From NCBI RefSeq assembly GCF_034190915.1, contig NW_026947486.1:21354001-21418000 (forward strand): DNA of 64,000 nt. Reading direction: 5' to 3'. Source of the DNA: Cavia porcellus. Its lineage: Eukaryota; Chordata; Mammalia; Rodentia; Caviidae. How positions within the stretch are numbered: position 1 is the stretch's first letter; the number at the start of each line of letters is the position of its first letter. The notes under the pieces were generated by a model. It was given only the letters and a program-made list of their open reading frames with translations. It searched no databases and was not told the DNA's origin. Of the stretch, positions 36,622-48,567 are shown piece after piece. The position numbers and the translations under genes were made by a program.

Positions 36622-39600
36622 GTGCTAGCTTGGCTTCCCAGTGTCCTAAGTTCAAACATGACTTTAATCTCAGGAGACACTGTTGTCCTCCCCCTGCCAG
36701 GGCTGCAGTCTGCGAACCTGCCTCCCCTTACAGGGAGGAGAGTAGCTGGCTTGACTTTCCAGTATCTGATGTTCCAACATGGAGTGGATCTCAGGAGACA
36801 TTGCTCGTTCTCCCCCTGGAAGGACTGAGGTGGGCTAAACTACCTGTTCTTACCAGGGATGTGAGGTGCTGGCTTGGCTTCCCAGAGACCTAACTTCCAG
36901 CATGGCGTGTATCTCAGGAGACAGTGCTAGATCTCTCTCTGAAAGGGCTGTAGTGGGCCACACTACCTCCACTTACCAGGAATGGGAGGTGCTGGCTTGG
37001 CTTCCCAGAATCCTAATCTCCAACATGACATGGATCTCAGGAGACACTGCTAGTTTTACACCTGGAAGGGATTCAGTGGCTACACTACTGCCCTTAAAAT
37101 GGAGGGTAGGTGCTGGTTTTTCTTGCCAGAGCCCTAATTTCGCACATGTCGTGGAACTCAGGAGACAGTGCTGTTCTCCCCCTGGAAGGGCTGCAGTCTG
37201 CCAACCTGCCTCCGCTTACAGGGAGGAGAGATGCTTGCTTGGCTTCCCAGAATCTGAAGTTCCAACATCGAGTGGATCTCAGGAGACATTGCTAGTTCTT
37301 CCCCTGGAAGGACCTTAGTGGGTTAAATTACCGGCGCTTACCAGGGAGGGGACGTGCTGACTTGGCTTCCCAGAGTCCTAAGTTCTAACATGGCAGGGAT
37401 CTCAGGAGACACTCCTGTTCTCCCCTGGAAGGGCTGCAGTCTCCCACCCGGCCTCTGCTTACAGGGAGGGGAAATGCTGGCTTTGTTTCCCAGAGTATGA
37501 AGTACCAGCATGGCATGGATCTCAGGAGACACTGCTAGATCTCTCCCTGGAAGGGGTGCAGGTGGCCACACTACAGCTGCTTACCAGGGAGGGGTGGTGC
37601 TGGCTCGGTTTCCCTGAGGCCTAAGCTCCAACATGGCATGGATCACAGGAGAAACTGCTAGTTCTCCCCCTGGAAGGGATACAGTGGTCTGAAGTACTGC
37701 CACTTACCATGGACGGGAGGTGCTAGATTGCCTTCCCAGAGTCCTAAGTTCAAACATGGCTTTAATCTCAGGAGACACTGTTGTCCTCCCCCTGCCAGGG
37801 CTGCAGTCTGCGAACCTGCCTCCCCTTACAGGGAGGAGAGTAGCTGGCTTGGCTTTCCAGTATCTGAAGTTCCAACATCGAGTGGATCTCAGGAGACATT
37901 GCTCGTTCTCCCCCTGGAAGGACTGAGGTGGGCTAAACTACCTGTTCTTACCAGGGATGTGAGGTGCTGGCTTGGCTTCCCAGAGACCTAACTTCCAGCA
38001 TGGCGTGTATCTCAGGAGACAGTGCTAGATCTCTCTCTGAAAGGGCTGTAGTGGGCCACACTACCTCCACTTACCAGGAATGGGAGGTGCTGGCTTGGCT
38101 TCCCAGAGTCCTAATCTCCAACATGACATGGATCTCAGGAGACACTGCTAGTTTTGCACCTGGAAGGGATTCAGTGGCTACACTACTGCCCTTAAGATGG
38201 AGGGTAGGTGCTGGTTTTTCTTGCCAGAGCCCTAATTTCGCACATGTCGTGGAACTCAGGAGACAGTGCTCTTCTCCCCCTGGAAGGGCTGCAGTCTGCC
38301 AACCTGCCTCCGCTTACAGGGAGGAGAGATGCTTGCTTGGCTTCCCAGAATCTGAAGTTCCAACATCGAGTGGATCTCAGGAGACATTGCTAGTTCTCCC
38401 CCTGGAAGGACCTCAGTGGGTTAAATTACCGGCGCTTACCAGGGAGGAGACCTGCTGACTTGGCTTCCCAGAGTCCTAAGTTCTAACATGGCGGGGATCT
38501 CAGGAGACACTCCTGTTCTCCCCTGGAAGGGCTGCAGTCTGCCACCCGGCCTCTGCTTACAGGGAGGGGAAATGCTGGCTTTGTTTCCCAGAGTACGAAG
38601 TACCAGCATGGCATGGATCTCAGGAGACACTGCTAGATCTCTCCCTGGAAGGGGTGCAGGTGGCCACACTACAGCTGCTTACTAGGGAGGGGTGGTGCTG
38701 GCTCGGTTTCCCTGAGGCCTAAGCTCCAACATGGCATGGATCACAGGAGAAACTGCTAGTTCTCCCCCTGGAAGGGATACAGTGGTCTGAAGTACTGCCG
38801 CTTACCATGGACGGGAGGTGCTAGATTGCCTTCCCAGAGTCCTAAGTTCAAACATGGCTTTAATCTCAGGAGACACTGTTGTCTTCCCCCTGCCAGGGCT
38901 GCAGTCTGCCAACCTGCCTCCACTTACGGGGAGGAGAGCTGCTGGCTTGGCTTCCCAGAATCTGAAGTTCCAACATGGGGTGGATCTCAGGAGACATTGC
39001 TTGTTGTCCCCCTGGAAGGACTGCAGTGGGCTACATTACCTCCACTTGCTAGGTAGGGGAGGTGCTGGCTTGGTTTCCCTGAGGCCTAAGCTCCAACATG
39101 GCATGGATCTCAGGAGACACTGCTAGATCTCTCTCTGGAAGGGCTGCTTGGGCCACACTATGGCTGCTTACCAGGGAGGGGAGCTGCTGGCTTGGTTTCC
39201 CTGAGGCCTAAGCTCCAACATGGCATGGATCCCAGGAGACACTGTTGTCCTTCCCCCGGAAGTGCTGTGTTCTGCCAACCTGCCTCTGCTTACAAGGAGA
39301 AAAGATTTTGTCTTGGCTTCCCAGAGTCCTAAATTCCAGCATGGCGTGTATCTCAGGAGACAGTGCAAGATCTCTCCCTGAAAGGGCTGTTGTGGGCCAC
39401 ACTACCTCCACTTACTAGGGAGGGGAGGTGCTGGCTTGGTTTCCCTGAGGCCTATGCTCCAACATGGCATGGATCTCAGGAGACACTGCTAGATCTCTCT
39501 CTGGAAGGGCTGCAGTGGTCCACACTACTGCCGCTTAACATTGAGGGGAGGTGCTGCCATGGCTTCCCAGAGTCCTAAGTTCCAACATGGCGTGGATCTC

Positions 39601-41496
39601 AGGAGACACTGTTGTGCTCCCCCTGGAAGTGCTGAATTCTGCCAACCTGCCTCTGCTTACAGGGTGAAGAGATTTTGTCTTGGCTTCCCAGCGTCCTAAC
39701 TTCCAGCATGGCGTTTATCTCAGGAGACAGTGCAAGATCTCTCCCTGAAAGGGCTGTAGTGGGCCACACTACCTCCACTTACTAGGGAGGGGAGGTGCTG
39801 GCTTGGCTTCCCTGAGGCCTAAGCTCCAACATGGCACGGATCACAGGAGACACTGCTAGTTCTCCCCCTGGAAGGGATACAGTGGTCTGAACTACTGCTG
39901 CTTACCATGGAGGGGAGGTGCTAGCTTGGCTTTCCAGAGTCCTAAGTTCAAACATGGCTTTAATCTCAGGAGATAGTGTTGTCCTCCCCCTGCCAGGGCT
40001 GCAATCTGCCAACCTGCCTCCGCTTACAGGGAGGAGAGATGCTGGCTTGGCTTCCCAGAATCTGAAGTTCCAACATGGAGTGGATCTCAGGAGACATTGC
40101 TAGTTGTCTCCCTGGAAGGACTGCAGTGGGCTAAACTACCTGCGCTTACCAGGGAGGGGAGGTGCTGCCTTGGCTTACCAGAGTCCTAAGTTCCAACATG
40201 GCATGGATTGCAGGAGACACTGCTAGTTCTCCCCCTGGAAGGGATACAGTGGGCTGAACTACTGCCACTTATCATGGAGGGGAGGTGCTATCTTGGCTTC
40301 CCAGAGTCCTAAGTTCCAACATGGCGTGGATCTCAGAAGACACTTGTTGTCCTCCCCCTGGAAGTGCTGAATTCTGCCAACTTGCCTCTGCTTACAGGGA
40401 GAAGAGATTTTGTCTTGGCTTCCCAGAGTCCTAACTTCCAGCATGGCGTGTATCTCAGGATACACTGCTAGATCTCTCCCCCTAATGGGCTGTAGTTGGC
40501 CACACTCCCTCCACTTACCAGGGATGGGAGGTGCTGGCTTGGCTTCCCAGTGTCCTAATCTCCAACATGACATGGATCTCAGGAGACACTGCTAGTTTTG
40601 CACCTTGAAGGGATGCAGTGGGCTAAACTACTGCCCTTAAAAGGGAGGGGATGTGCTGACTTGGCTTCCCAGAGTCCTAAGTTCCAACATTGTGGGGATC
40701 TTAGGAGACACTCCTGTTCTCCCCTGGAAGAGCTGCAGTCTTCCACCCGTCCTCTGGTTACAGGGAGGGGAGATGCTGGCTTTGTTTCCCAGTGTACTAA
40801 GCAACAACATGGCATGGATCTCAGGAGACACTGGTAGATCTCTCCCTGGAAAGGCTGCAGTTGGCCACACTACGGCTGCTTACCAGGGAGGGGAGGTGCT
40901 GGCTTTGTTTCCCAGAGGCCTAAGCTCCAACATGTTATGGATCACAGGAGAGACTTCTAGTTCTGCCCCTGGAAGGGATACTACTGCCGCTTACAATGGA
41001 CGGGAGGTGCTAGCTTGGCTTCTCAGAGTCCTAAGTTCAAACGTGGCTTTAATCTCAGGAGACAGTGTTGTCCTCCACCTGGCAGTGCTGCAGTCTGCCA
41101 ACCTGCCTCTGCTTACAGGGAGGAGAGATACTGAGTTGGCTTCCCAGAATCTGAAGTTCCAACATGTAATGGATCTCAGGAAACATTGATAGTTGTCCCC
41201 CTGGAAGGACTGCAGTGGGCTAAACTACCTGCGCTCACCAGGGAGGGGAGGTGCTGCCTTGGATTCCCAGAGTCCTAAGTTCCAACATGGCGTGTATCTC
41301 AGGAGACAGTGCTAGATCTCTCCCTGAAAAGGCTGTAGTTGACCACACTACGACTGCTTACCAGGGAGAGGAGGTGCTGCCTTGGCTTCCCAGAGGCCTA
41401 AGCTCCAACATGGCGTGGATCACAGGAGACACTGCTAGTTCTCCCCGTGGAAGGGATACAGCGGTCTAAACTACTGCTGCTTACCATGGAGGGGAG
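36622..41496 (+). repeat. HOR unit G, 40-mer (4875 bp)
   Basis: This is the first regular unit of the right half: 1-9 (9-mer A), 10-18 (9-mer B, starting at 37720), then 19 (38818) to 40. It has the right-half markers: an extra T in monomer 31 (CACTTGTTG at 40344), GCACCTTGAAGGG in the monomer-33/34 region (about 40598), and the fused form of monomer 30. A private change is CTCCCACCC near 37441, where the others have CTGCCACCC. Confidence 0.92.
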
Positions 41497-44400
41497 GTGC
41501 TAGCTTGGCTTCCCAGTGTCCTAAGTTCAAACATGGCTTTAATCTCAGGAGACACTGTTGTCCTCCCCCTGCCAGGGCTGCAGTCTGCGAACCTGCCTCC
41601 CCTTACAGGGAGGAGAGTAGCTGGCTTGACTTTCCAGTATCTGATGTTCCAACATGGAGTGGATCTCAGGAGACATTGCTCGTTCTCCCCCTGGAAGGAC
41701 TGAGGTGGGCTAAACTACCTGTTCTTACCAGGGATGTGAGGTGCTGGCTTGGCTTCCCAGAGACCTAACTTCCAGCATGGCGTGTATCTCAGGAGACAGT
41801 GCTAGATCTCTCTCTGAAAGGGCTGTAGTGGGCCACACTACCTCCACTTACCAGGAATGGGAGGTGCTGGCTTGGCTTCCCAGAATCCTAATCTCCAACA
41901 TGACATGGATCTCAGGAGACACTGCTAGTTTTGCACCTGGAAGGGATTCAGTGGCTACACTACTGCCCTTAAAATGGAGGGTAGGTGCTGGTTTTTCTTG
42001 CCAGAGCCCTAATTTCGCACATGTCGTGGAACTCAGGAGACAGTGCTGTTCTCCCCCTGGAAGGGCTGCAGTCTGCCAACCTGCCTCCGCTTACAGGGAG
42101 GAGAGATGCTTGCTTGGCTTCCCAGAATCTGAAGTTCCAACATCGAGTGGATCTCAGGAGACATTGCTAGTTCTTCCCCTGGAAGGACCTTAGTGGGTTA
42201 AATTACCGGCGCTTACCAGGGAGGGGACGTGCTGACTTGGCTTCCCAGAGTCCTAAGTTCTAACATGGCAGGGATCTCAGGAGACACTCCTGTTCTCCCC
42301 TGGAAGGGCTGCAGTCTGCCACCCGGCCTCTGCTTACAGGGAGGGGAAATGCTGGCTTTGTTTTCCAGAGTATGAAGTACCAGCATGGCATGGATCTCAG
42401 GAGACACTGCTAGATCTCTCCCTGGAAGGGGTGCAGGTGGCCACACTACAGCTGCTTACCAGGGAGGGGTGGTGCTGGCTCGGTTTCCCTGAGGCCTAAG
42501 CTCCAACATGGCATGGATCACAGGAGAAACTGCTAGTTCTCCCCCTGGAAGGGATACAGTGGTCTGAAGTACTGCCGCTTACCATGGACGGGAGGTGCTA
42601 GATTGCCTTCCCAGAGTCCTAAGTTCAAACATGGCTTTAATCTCAGGAGACACTGTTGTCCTCCCCCTGCCAGGGCTGCAGTCTGCGAACCTGCCTCCCC
42701 TTACAGGGAGGAGAGTAGCTGGCTTGGCTTTCCAGTATCTGAAGTTCCAACATCGAGTGGATCTCAGGAGACATTGCTCGTTCTCCCCCTGGAAGGACTG
42801 AGGTGGGCTAAACTACCTGTTCTTACCAGGGATGTGAGGTGCTGGCTTGGCTTCCCAGAGACCTAACTTCCAGCATGGCGTGTATCTCAGGAGACAGTGC
42901 TAGATCTCTCTCTGAAAGGGCTGTAGTGGGCCACACTACCTCCACTTACCAGGAATGGGAGGTGCTGGCTTGGCTTCCCAGAGTCCTAATCTCCAACATG
43001 ACATGGATCTCAGGAGACACTGCTAGTTTTGCACCTGGAAGGGATTCAGTGGCTACACTACTGCCCTTAAGATGGAGGGTAGGTGCTGGTTTTTCTTGCC
43101 AGAGCCCTAATTTCGCACATGTCGTGGAACTCAGGAGACAGTGCTGTTCTCCCCCTGGAAGGGCTGCAGTCTGCCAACCTGCCTCCGCTTACAGGGAGGA
43201 GAGATGCTTGCTTGGCTTCCCAGAATCTGAAGTTCCAACATCGAGTGGATCTCAGGAGACATTGCTAGTTCTCCCCCTGGAAGGACCTCAGTGGGTTAAA
43301 TTACCGGCGCTTACCAGGGAGGGGACGTGCTGACTTGGCTTCCCAGAGTCCTAAGTTCTAACATGGCGGGGATCTCAGGAGACACTCCTGTTCTCCCCTG
43401 GAAGGGCTGCAGTCTGCCACCCGGCCTCTGCTTACAGGGAGGGGAAATGCTGGCTTTGTTTCCCAGAGTACGAAGTACCAGCATGGCATGGATCTCAGGA
43501 GACACTGCTAGATCTCTCCCTGGAAGGGGTGCAGGTGGCCACACTACAGCTGCTTACCAGGGAGGGGTGGTGCTGGCTCGGTTTCCCTGAGGCCTAAGCT
43601 CCAACATGGCATGGATCACAGGAGAAACTGCTAGTTCTCCCCCTGGAAGGGATACAGTGGTCTGAAGTACTGCCGCTTACCATGGACGGGAGGTGCTAGA
43701 TTGCCTTCCCAGAGTCCTAAGTTCAAACATGGCTTTAATCTCAGGAGACACTGTTGTCCTCCCCCTGCCAGGGCTGCAGTCTGCGAACCTGCCTCCCCTT
43801 ACAGGGAGGAGAGTAGCTGGCTTGGCTTTCCAGTATCTGAAGTTCCAACATCGAGTGGATCTCAGGAGACATTGCTCGTTCTCCCCCTGGAAGGACTGAG
43901 GTGGGCTAAACTACCTGTTCTTACCAGGGATGTGAGGTGCTGGCTTGGCTTCCCAGAGACCTAACTTCCAGCATGGCCTGTATCTCAGGAGACAGTGCTA
44001 GATCTCTCTCTGAAAGGGCTGTAGTGGGCCACACTACCTCCACTTACCAGGAATGGGAGGTGCTGGCTTGTCTTCCCAGAGTCCTAATCTCCAACATGAC
44101 ATGGATCTCAGGAGACACTGCTAGTTTTGCACCTGGAAGGGATTCAGTGGCTACACTACTGCCCTTAAGATGGAGGGTAGGTGCTGGTTTTTCTTGCCAG
44201 AGCCCTAATTTCGCACATGTCGTGGAACTCAGGAGACAGTGCTGTTCTCCCCCTGGAAGGGCTGCAGTCTGCCAACCTGCCTCCGCTTACAGGGAGGAGA
44301 GATGCTTGCTTGGCTTCCCAGAATCTGAAGTTCAAACATGGAGTGGATCTCAGGAGACATTGCTAGTTCTCCCCCTGCAAGGACCTCAGTGGGTTAAATT

Positions 44401-47400
44401 ACCGGCGCTTACCAGGGAGGAGACCTGCTGACTTGGCTTCCCAGAGTCCTAAGTTCTAACATGGCGGGGATCTCAGGAGACACTCCTGTTCTCCCCTGGA
44501 AGGGCTGCAGTCTGCCACCCAGCCTCTGCTTACAGGGAGGGGAAATGCTGGCTTTGTTTCCCAGAGTACGAAGTACCAGCATGGCATGGATCTCAGGAGA
44601 CACTGCTAGATCTCTCCCTGGAAGGGGTGCAGGTGGCCACACTACAGCTGCTTACTAGGGAGGGGTGGTGCTGGCTCGGTTTCCCTGAGGCCTAAGCTCC
44701 AACATGGCATGGATCACAGGAGAAACTGCTAGTTCTCCCCCTGGAAGGGATACAGTGGTCTGAAGTACTGCCGCTTACCATGGACGGGAGGTGCTAGATT
44801 GCCTTCCCAGAGTCCTAAGTTCAAACATGGCTTTAATCTCAGGAGACACTGTTGTCTTCCCCCTGCCAGGGCTGCAGTCTGCCAACCTGCCTCCACTTAC
44901 GGGGAGGAGAGCTGCTGGCTTGGCTTCCCAGAATCTGAAGTTCCAACATGGGGTGGATCTCAGGAGACATTGCTTGTTGTCCCCCTGGAAGGACTGCAGT
45001 GGGCTACATTACCTCCACTTGCTAGGTAGGGGAGGTGCTGGCTTGGTTTCCCTGAGGCCTAAGCTCCAACATGGCATGGATCTCAGGAGACACTGCTAGA
45101 TCTCTCTCTGGAAGGGCTGCTTGGGCCACACTATGGCTGCTTACCAGGGAGGGGAGCTGCTGGCTTGGTTTCCCTGAGGCCTAAGCTCCAACATGGCATG
45201 GATCCCAGGAGACACTGTTGTCCTTCCCCCGGAAGTGCTGTGTTCTGCCAACCTGCCTCTGCTTACAAGGAGAAAAGATTTTGTCTTGGCTTCCCAGAGT
45301 CCTAAATTCCAGCATGGCGTGTATCTCAGGAGACAGTGCAAGATCTCTCCCTGAAAGGGCTGTTGTGGGCCACACTACCTCCACTTACTAGGGAGGGGAG
45401 GTGCTGGCTTGGTTTCCCTGAGGCCTATGCTCCAACATGGCATGGATCTCAGGAGACACTGCTAGATCTCTCTCTGGAAGGGCTGCAGTGGTCCACACTA
45501 CTGCCGCTTAACATTGAGGGGAGGTGCTGCCATGGCTTCCCAGAGTCCTAAGTTCCAACATGGCGTGGATCTCAGGAGACACTGTTGTGCTCCCCCTGGA
45601 AGTGCTGAATTCTGCCAACCTGCCTCTGCTTACAGGGTGAAGAGATTTTGTCTTGGCTTCCCAGCGTCCTAACTTCCAGCATGGCGTTTATCTCAGGAGA
45701 CAGTGCAAGATCTCTCCCTGAAAGGGCTGTAGTGGGCCACACTACCTCCACTTACTAGGGAGGGGAGGTGCTGGCTTGGCTTCCCTGAGGCCTAAGCTCC
45801 AACATGGCACGGATCACAGGAGACACTGCTAGTTCTCCCCCTGGAAGGGATACAGTGGTCTGAACTACTGCTGCTTACCATGGAGGGGAGGTGCTAGCTT
45901 GGCTTTCCAGAGTCCTAAGTTCAAACATGGCTTTAATCTCAGGAGATAGTGTTGTCCTCCCCCTGCCAGGGCTGCAATCTGCCAACCTGCCTCCGCTTAC
46001 AGGGAGGAGAGATGCTGGCTTGGCTTCCCAGAATCTGAAGTTCCAACATGGAGTGGATCTCAGGAGACATTGCTAGTTGTCTCCCTGGAAGGACTGCAGT
46101 GGGCTAAACTACCTGCGCTTACCAGGGAGGGGAGGTGCTGCCTTGGCTTACCAGAGTCCTAAGTTCCAACATGGCATGGATTGCAGGAGACACTGCTAGT
46201 TCTCCCCCTGGAAGGGATACAGTGGGCTGAACTACTGCCACTTATCATGGAGGGGAGGTGCTATCTTGGCTTCCCAGAGTCCTAAGTTCCAACATGGCGT
46301 GGATCTCAGAAGACACTTGTTGTCCTCCCCCTGGAAGTGCTGAATTCTGCCAACTTGCCTCTGCTTACAGGGAGAAGAGATTTTGTCTTGGCTTCCCAGA
46401 GTCCTAACTTCCAGCATGGCGTGTATCTCAGGATACACTGCTAGATCTCTCCCCCTAATGGGCTGTAGTTGGCCACACTCCCTCCACTTACCAGGGATGG
46501 GAGGTGCTGGCTTGGCTTCCCAGTGTCCTAATCTCCAACATGACATGGATCTCAGGAGACACTGCTAGTTTTGCACCTTGAAGGGATGCAGTGGGCTAAA
46601 CTACTGCCCTTAAAAGGGAGGGGATGTGCTGACTTGGCTTCCCAGAGTCCTAAGTTCCAACATTGTGGGGATCTTAGGAGACACTCCTGTTCTCCCCTGG
46701 AAGAGCTGCAGTCTTCCACCCGTCCTCTGGTTACAGGGAGGGGAGATGCTGGCTTTGTTTCCCAGTGTACTAAGCAACAACATGGCATGGATCTCAGGAG
46801 ACACTGGTAGATCTCTCCCTGGAAAGGCTGCAGTTGGCCACACTACGGCTGCTTACCAGGGAGGGGAGGTGCTGGCTTTGTTTCCCAGAGGCCTAAGCTC
46901 CAACATGTTATGGATCACAGGAGAGACTTCTAGTTCTGCCCCTGGAAGGGATACTACTGCCGCTTACAATGGACGGGAGGTGCTAGCTTGGCTTCTCAGA
47001 GTCCTAAGTTCAAACGTGGCTTTAATCTCAGGAGACAGTGTTGTCCTCCACCTGGCAGTGCTGCAGTCTGCCAACCTGCCTCTGCTTACAGGGAGGAGAG
47101 ATACTGAGTTGGCTTCCCAGAATCTGAAGTTCCAACATGTAATGGATCTCAGGAAACATTGATAGTTGTCCCCCTGGAAGGACTGCAGTGGGCTAAACTA
47201 CCTGCGCTCACCAGGGAGGGGAGGTGCTGCCTTGGATTCCCAGAGTCCTAAGTTCCAACATGGCGTGTATCTCAGGAGACAGTGCTAGATCTCTCCCTGA
47301 AAAGGCTGTAGTTGACCACACTACGACTGCTTACCAGGGAGAGGAGTTGCTGCCTTGGCTTCCCAGAGGCCTAAGCTCCAACATGGCGTGGATCACAGGA

Positions 47401-47469
47401 GACACTGCTAGTTCTCCCCGTGGAAGGGATACAGCGGTCTAAACTACTGCTGCTTACCATGGAGGGGAG
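41497..47469 (+). repeat. HOR unit H, 49-mer (5973 bp)
   Basis: This equals the 40-mer plus one extra 9-mer: A at 41497, B at 42595, B at 43693, then monomer 19 at 44791. Its length exceeds 4875 by exactly 1098 bp. The first B copy has GCATGGCGTG and the second GCATGGCCTG in monomer 12, so the two B copies can be told apart. Monomer 8 of 9-mer A has TTTTCCAGAGTATG (about 42359), a variant otherwise seen only in unit K. Confidence 0.93.
42595..44790 (+). repeat. 9-mer type B, two tandem copies
   Basis: Monomers 10-18 are present twice (42595 and 43693), each 1098 bp. Type B differs from type A in monomer 1/10 (GCTAGATTGCC after TGGACGGGAGG) and in having TTAAGATGGAGGG rather than TTAAAATGGAGGG before monomer 5/14. 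Left-half units go from monomer 9 straight to 19, whose head is also type B. Type B could therefore have arisen by unequal crossover between monomer 1 of one unit and monomer 19 of another. Confidence 0.9.
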
Positions 47470-48567
47470 GTGCTAGCTTGGCTTCCCAGTGTCCTAAGTT
47501 CAAACATGGCTTTAATCTCAGGAGACACTGTTGTCCTCCCCCTGCCAGGGCTGCAGTCTGCGAACCTGCCTCCCCTTACAGGGAGGAGAGTAGCTGGCTT
47601 GACTTTCCAGTATCTGATGTTCCAACATGGAGTGGATCTCAGGAGACATTGCTGGTTCTCCCCCTGGAAGGACTGAGGTGGGCTAAACTACCTGTTCTTA
47701 CCAGGGATGTGAGGTGCTGGCTTGGCTTCCCAGAGACCTAACTTCCAGCATGGCGTGTATCTCAGGAGACAGTGCTAGATCTCTCTCTGAAAGGGCTGTA
47801 GTGGGCCACACTACCTCCACTTACCAGGAATGGGAGGTGCTGGCTTGGCTTCCCAGAATCCTAATCTCCAACATGACATGGATCTCAGGAGACACTGCTA
47901 GTTTTGCACCTGGAAGGGATTCAGTGGCTACACTACTGCCCTTAAAATGGAGGGTAGGTGCTGGTTTTTCTTGCCAGAGCCCTAATTTCGCACATGTCGT
48001 GGAACTCAGGAGACAGTGCTGTTCTCCCCCTGGAAGGGCTGCAGTCTGCCAACCTGCCTCCGCTTACAGGGAGGAGAGATGCTTGCTTGGCTTCCCAGAA
48101 TCTGAAGTTCCAACATCGAGTGGATCTCAGGAGACATTGCTAGTTCTTCCCCTGGAAGGACCTTAGTGGGTTAAATTACCGGCGCTTACCAGGGAGGGGA
48201 CGTGCTGACTTGGCTTCCCAGAGTCCTAAGTTCTAACATGGCAGGGATCTCAGGAGACACTCCTGTTCTCCCCTGGAAGGGCTGCAGTCTGCCACCCGGC
48301 CTCTGCTTACAGGGAGGGGAAATGCTGGCTTTGTTTCCCAGAGTATGAAGTACCAGCATGGCATGGATCTCAGGAGACACTGCTAGATCTCTCCCTGGAA
48401 GGGGTGCAGGTGGCCACACTACAGCTGCTTACCAGGGAGGGGTGGTGCTGGCTCGGTTTCCCTGAGGCCTAAGCTCCAACATGGCATGGATCACAGGAGA
48501 AACTGCTAGTTCTCCCCCTGGAAGGGATACAGTGGTCTGAAGTACTGCCGCTTACCATGGACGGGAG
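47470..48567 (+). repeat. 9-mer subrepeat, type A (1098 bp)
   Basis: This is the reference copy of the 9-mer made of monomers 1-9. Type A occurs once at the start of each right-half unit (36622, 41497, 47470, 52345, 57220), and earlier forms start units A to E (1736, 8656, 14241, 23216, 28581; 1097-1098 bp long). It is recognised by GCTAGCTTGG in monomer 1 and by CAGTATCTGATG or CAGTATCTGAAG in monomer 2. It contains the divergent monomer 5 with TTTCGCACATG. Nine monomers equal three ~366-bp trimers. Confidence 0.9.

Noticed and set aside
40344..40345. Assembly error as the reason for the extra T in monomer 31
   Set aside because: It is present in five consecutive units and absent from all left-half units. 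A random homopolymer error would not be distributed this way, although reads should confirm it.
47461..47470. G-quadruplex potential in the GGGAGGGGAGG block
   Set aside because: Only two runs of three or more G occur close together in each monomer, so the usual four-run requirement is not met.
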